Below are positions 31,301 to 34,327 of a stretch of 34,327 bases of DNA, piece after piece (within the stretch, counting starts at the first letter, position 1; every line of letters starts with the position of its first letter). A program made the translations under genes and the position numbers. The stretch lies in assembly GCA_007133565.1 (NCBI GenBank), contig SLMM01000059.1, forward strand, positions 1-34,327, in the 5' to 3' direction. The DNA is from Bacteroidales bacterium (GTDB lineage Bacteria; Bacteroidota; Bacteroidia; Bacteroidales; PUMT01). The notes beneath the pieces are model-generated. The model saw only the letters and a list, made by a program, of their open reading frames with translations. It was not told where the DNA came from and searched no databases.

Positions 31301-32209
31301 TTACAATGACACCTCCCTCTCCATCATGTACTTGTTGTAAAGTTGGTGCACAATCCCGTCAGACACGCCAATCTTCGGAACCAGTATCTTTTTTGCCCCG
31401 GTCCATTCCATTATTTTCAAAAACAGCCTGGTTGCAGGAATAATCACATCAGCACGGTCGGGATTGAAACCGAGGTCCCTGATACGCTCATCTATGGTGA
31501 ATGAGTCGACATAATCATGTATATCCTTCAGGTTTTTGAGTGTTAGAGGTATACCTTCCCTCTTACCCGAAATTTTGAACACCTTGTTGATGTTTCCCCC
31601 GGAGCCTATCAACTCAACCGGCTTGTGGCTGGAAGCCAGGCCTTTAACAAATTCCTTCATCCTCTTTTTTTCATTCCCGGTATCCTCCCCTTTGATAAAC
31701 CTTATCGTACCCAGATTGAAAGAACCGGATGCAACCACTTTCATTCTGTAGAACAGCGTTACCTCGGTACTGCCGCCTCCTACATCAACATAGAGATATG
31801 CCCTCTCCTTGTTTATCATTTCAACTATACGGTTTGCGTAAATCAACTCCGCTTCCTGCTGTCCGTCAATCACCTCTATCTCAACGCCGGTCTTATCCTT
31901 TATATATTTAACAACATAGCCGGAGTTTGCTGCCTCACGCATGGCCGAGGTGGCGCAGGCCCGGAAGCTGACCACGTCCTGTACAATCATGAGGTGCCTG
32001 AATGCGGTTATGGTATGCATCAGCTTCTCAATCCTTGAGGCACTTATAACACCTCCGTTATAAAAGGCGTCGTCGCCCAGCCTTACCGGCATGCGGACCA
32101 GTGATGATTTTTTAAAATAGATGCCGGTGCTGTCTTCTATAACATTCATGAACAGCAGCCTCACGGCATTTGATCCTATATCTATCGCTGCAAACTTTAA
32201 AAGCTTCAT
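31301..32209 (-). CDS. Ppx/GppA-family phosphatase (exopolyphosphatase or pppGpp phosphohydrolase)
   Basis: ASKHA-fold phosphatase of 302 residues, cytoplasmic, that hydrolyses terminal phosphates of polyphosphate or converts pppGpp to ppGpp. The first phosphate-binding loop FAAIDIGSNAVRLLFMNV opens the protein. The second, YVDVGGGSTEVTLFYR, lies near residue 133, and ELIGSGGNINKVFK gives the third element. Only the catalytic domain pair is present, without the C-terminal HD-like extension of E. coli Ppx/GppA. This short form is common in Bacteroidota. The ATG at 32209 gives a direct start of the fold; a TTG at 32260 is an unlikely alternative. It follows ppk by 120 bp, which favours a role in polyphosphate turnover. 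Confidence 0.92.
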   Translation of the reverse strand: MKLLKFAAIDIGSNAVRLLFMNVIEDSTGIYFKKSSLVRMPVRLGDDAFYNGGVISASRIEKLMHTITAFRHLMIVQDVVSFRACATSAMREAANSGYVVKYIKDKTGVEIEVIDGQQEAELIYANRIVEMINKERAYLYVDVGGGSTEVTLFYRMKVVASGSFNLGTIRFIKGEDTGNEKKRMKEFVKGLASSHKPVELIGSGGNINKVFKISGKREGIPLTLKNLKDIHDYVDSFTIDERIRDLGFNPDRADVIIPATRLFLKIMEWTGAKKILVPKIGVSDGIVHQLYNKYMMEREVSL

Positions 32210-32329
32210 GTTATCAAATATCTCTAAGTTTCTGTTGACAACCGGTGCCTCAAGAGGCAAGATTCGCCGGCCTAATGATTAATTCATCTGCAGGCACAAT
32301 TGAAATATCCCGTTTCCCGGAGAGCAACA

Positions 32330-34327
32330 TTATTTACACCGGGATTTGTATTTCAAATATTTATAAAACTCTGCCTGGGACCTGACCGGGGGATTGCCGT
32401 CCTCCTTCCTGTAGCGGTTATCCTGATCGCGGTTAAGAACCCGTGCCTTTACATTATCGCTCCATTGCAGTTCAAGCTGTGTGCGAAGCTCATCCTGCAG
32501 ATCGGGATCGTAAACAGGACATGTAACCTCAATCCGGTGGTCAAGGTTTCTCGACATCCAGTCGGCCGACGAAATGAAATAGAGATTCTTATTGTTGTTA
32601 TTACAGAAAACGAATATCCTTGAATGTTCCAGAAAGGCATCCACAATGCTTATTGCCTCGATATTTTCACTTAACCCCGGCTCTCCGGGTATAAGCGAAC
32701 AGATACCCCGTACTATCAGCCTTATCTTAACCCCTGCATTCCCTGCCTGGTAAAGCTTATTGATCATATCTTTGTCCACCAGGCTGTTGGTTTTAATTAT
32801 TATCCAGGCATCTCTTCCCAGGTCCCTGTTCCTTATCTCATTATCGATAAGGTTCAGCAGCCGGCGGCGGGCATAATTCGGAGAAAGAAGCAACGATTTG
32901 TAGGTAAAATTCTTGAAGGTGTTGTCAAAAAAGTGAAATACCTTCTTCACCTCCGACGCAATTCTTTTGTCGCGTGTCAGCAAAGTGGTATCTGAATATA
33001 TTCTGGCATTACCCTCGTGAAAGTTGCCTGTGCTTACCCCGGCGTAATTTACCAGTGCCCTGCCTTCACGGCGGCTCATCAGGATCAGCTTGCAATGCAC
33101 CTTGAGCCCCCGGATACCGAACAACACCCTCACTCCTACTTCTTCCATCTTGCGTGACCAGTATATATTTGCCTTTTCATCAAACCTGGCCTGCAGCTCG
33201 ATGATAACTGTAACCTGTTTTCCGTTTCGCGCGGCATTGATTAAAGCATTTATAACCTTCGAGTTCCTTGCAACCCGGTAAAGTGTTATCTTAACTGATA
33301 CCACCCTGGGGTCTATTGCAGCCTCCCTCAGCCAGTCTATCAGGTTCATGAACTTCTGGTATGGATAATGCAGCAGCAGATCCTTCTCGTCTATTACTTC
33401 AAAAATGCTTCTGTTGGGTTTAATTCTCCAGTGCTGCAGCGGCTTGTGAAAAGGGTAAACCAGGTGTGGCAGGCCGAAGTCGGGAAACTCCATAAAATCC
33501 CTGAAGTTGTGGTACCTGCCACCGGGTATCAGGTTGTCATCATCATCAAGTTCCATCTCCCTGATGATGTAGTTAACCATATCTTCAGGAATGTTCCTGT
33601 CATATACAAACCTGACAGGCTGCCCCTTGTTTCGCCTGCTGACGCTTTTCGATATCTTTTCGATAAAGCTCTGCGAAAGGTCATTATCTACATCCAGTTC
33701 GGCATCACGGGTGATCTTTATGGTGTATGCCTCGAACCTGTCAAAATGGAATATGGTAAAAACGTCCTTAAGACAGTACCTTATCACGTCATCCAGGATA
33801 ATCAGGTATCTCCTGCCATTTGCAGGCGGCAGAAGCAGGAACCGCGATATATTTCCGGGCACTTCAACAAGTGCATATTCAGTTTTAATCTCCGGGTCAG
33901 AACCGGTAAGTTTGGTAGCAAGGTATATGGCCTTATCCTTCAGGTACGGGAAGCTTTCTACATTGTGAAGCATGATGACCGAAAGCAGGGGCTGTACCTC
34001 CTCCTCAAAATAATTTTTTACAAAGGCGGCGTGCGACCGGTTAAGCTGCTTTTCATTTATGATGAATATGTTCTCCTCCTCCAGCTCTTTAATTATACCC
34101 TGGTATATCTGCTGAAATTGCACCTGCAGTTCAATAACCCTTTTCTGTATCTGCTTCAGTACATTCTTGGGCTTATCGCCTATCATCTTGCGCATGTCGC
34201 GGCTCACATTGCGGTCATAATCCATCATGCGCTTTACCGTAGCCACCCTGACCTTGAAAAACTCGTCGAGATTATTCGAAAATATCCCCAGGAACCTTAT
34301 CCTTTCAAGTAACGGCAGAGATTTATC
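32330..34327 (-). CDS. ppk: Polyphosphate kinase 1, N-terminus cut off by window edge
   Basis: Reversible enzyme that makes polyphosphate from ATP, 665 residues visible. The frame runs off the right edge, so roughly 25-30 N-terminal residues are missing. The truncated start reads PLLERIRFLGIFSNNLDEFF and VRVATVKRM, the normal PPK1 N-terminal domain. The PLD-like catalytic domains contain VSVKITLYRVARNSKVINAL, ITVIIELQARFDEKANIYWS-type residues and the histidine motifs KVHCKLILMSRR with STGNFHEGNARIYSD, then LEHSRIFVFCNN and SSADWMSRNLDHRIEV. Both histidines expected for catalysis appear intact. It lies upstream of the Ppx/GppA phosphatase gene on the same strand, so synthesis and breakdown of polyphosphate are encoded together. 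Confidence 0.95.
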   Translation of the reverse strand, partial: DKSLPLLERIRFLGIFSNNLDEFFKVRVATVKRMMDYDRNVSRDMRKMIGDKPKNVLKQIQKRVIELQVQFQQIYQGIIKELEEENIFIINEKQLNRSHAAFVKNYFEEEVQPLLSVIMLHNVESFPYLKDKAIYLATKLTGSDPEIKTEYALVEVPGNISRFLLLPPANGRRYLIILDDVIRYCLKDVFTIFHFDRFEAYTIKITRDAELDVDNDLSQSFIEKISKSVSRRNKGQPVRFVYDRNIPEDMVNYIIREMELDDDDNLIPGGRYHNFRDFMEFPDFGLPHLVYPFHKPLQHWRIKPNRSIFEVIDEKDLLLHYPYQKFMNLIDWLREAAIDPRVVSVKITLYRVARNSKVINALINAARNGKQVTVIIELQARFDEKANIYWSRKMEEVGVRVLFGIRGLKVHCKLILMSRREGRALVNYAGVSTGNFHEGNARIYSDTTLLTRDKRIASEVKKVFHFFDNTFKNFTYKSLLLSPNYARRRLLNLIDNEIRNRDLGRDAWIIIKTNSLVDKDMINKLYQAGNAGVKIRLIVRGICSLIPGEPGLSENIEAISIVDAFLEHSRIFVFCNNNNKNLYFISSADWMSRNLDHRIEVTCPVYDPDLQDELRTQLELQWSDNVKARVLNRDQDNRYRKEDGNPPVRSQAEFYKYLKYKSRCK

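Noticed and set aside
33368-34312. 314-aa plus-strand open frame opposite ppk
   Set aside because: It is antisense to a highly conserved catalytic gene and shows no recognisable domain.
1-34327. CRISPR arrays, insertion sequences, phage or toxin-antitoxin genes
   Set aside because: I looked for direct-repeat arrays, terminal inverted repeats with transposases, integrases and small paired genes, and saw none.

Overview
The window looks like a chromosomal segment from the phylum Bacteroidota, probably a Bacteroidales-like anaerobe or facultative organism. The signs are -33/-7 promoters of the TTTG / TAnnTTTG type, almost no Shine-Dalgarno sequences, a TonB-dependent receptor with a CarboxypepD_reg-like N-terminal domain, a lipoprotein with an acidic stretch after the lipobox cysteine, Tat-exported Gfo/Idh/MocA oxidoreductases, and the gene order mtaB / suhB-like / lysophospholipid acyltransferase / GT2. 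I see no tRNA, rRNA, CRISPR array, insertion sequence, integrase or phage gene. Both ends cut through genes: glpF at the left and ppk at the right.

Layout. 1-4.7 kb: a glycerol utilisation cluster (glpF, glpK and glpD on the minus strand) with a divergent DeoR/GlpR-type repressor. 4.7-7.3 kb: a TonB-dependent receptor behind a clear TPP riboswitch, hence probably an outer-membrane thiamine transporter. 7.3-10 kb: thioredoxin, a CCA-adding/poly(A) polymerase-family nucleotidyltransferase with an HD domain, and an AT-rich hexapeptide acyltransferase. 10.04-10.63 kb: the only long gene-free stretch. It holds a strong candidate for a ~315-nt structured RNA on the minus strand, with a near-consensus Bacteroidota promoter and an intrinsic terminator. 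10.6-13.2 kb: a secreted or membrane-anchored endonuclease/exonuclease/phosphatase-fold protein and a beta-helix lipoprotein. 13.3-14.9 kb: a YtcJ-type amidohydrolase. 15-18.7 kb: a minus-strand export cluster (periplasmic adaptor, ABC ATPase, a 97-aa unknown and a TolC-type channel) with no permease gene. 19-21.7 kb: a divergent NtrC-family response regulator and its histidine kinase, which probably control the export cluster. 21.75-27 kb: a catabolic operon of two Tat-exported oxidoreductases, an SSS symporter and a NagA-like deacetylase. 27.1-31.2 kb: mtaB, an inositol-monophosphatase-family gene, an LpxL/HtrB-family acyltransferase and a GT2 glycosyltransferase. 31.3-34.3 kb: Ppx/GppA phosphatase and polyphosphate kinase.

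How parts work together. GlpF, GlpK and GlpD take glycerol to dihydroxyacetone phosphate under a repressor whose putative TTCGAA-type sites lie in the shared intergenic region. The kinase/regulator pair faces the export operon across a 241-bp spacer that carries a plausible -24/-12 promoter and inverted repeats. The exported oxidoreductases, symporter and deacetylase look like one route for modifying, importing and deacetylating a sugar derivative. The substrate cannot be read from sequence.

The items most worth following up are the unassigned structured RNA at 10.07-10.39 kb, the export cluster without a permease and with a large inverted repeat in the gap where a permease would be expected, and the NagA-like operon.
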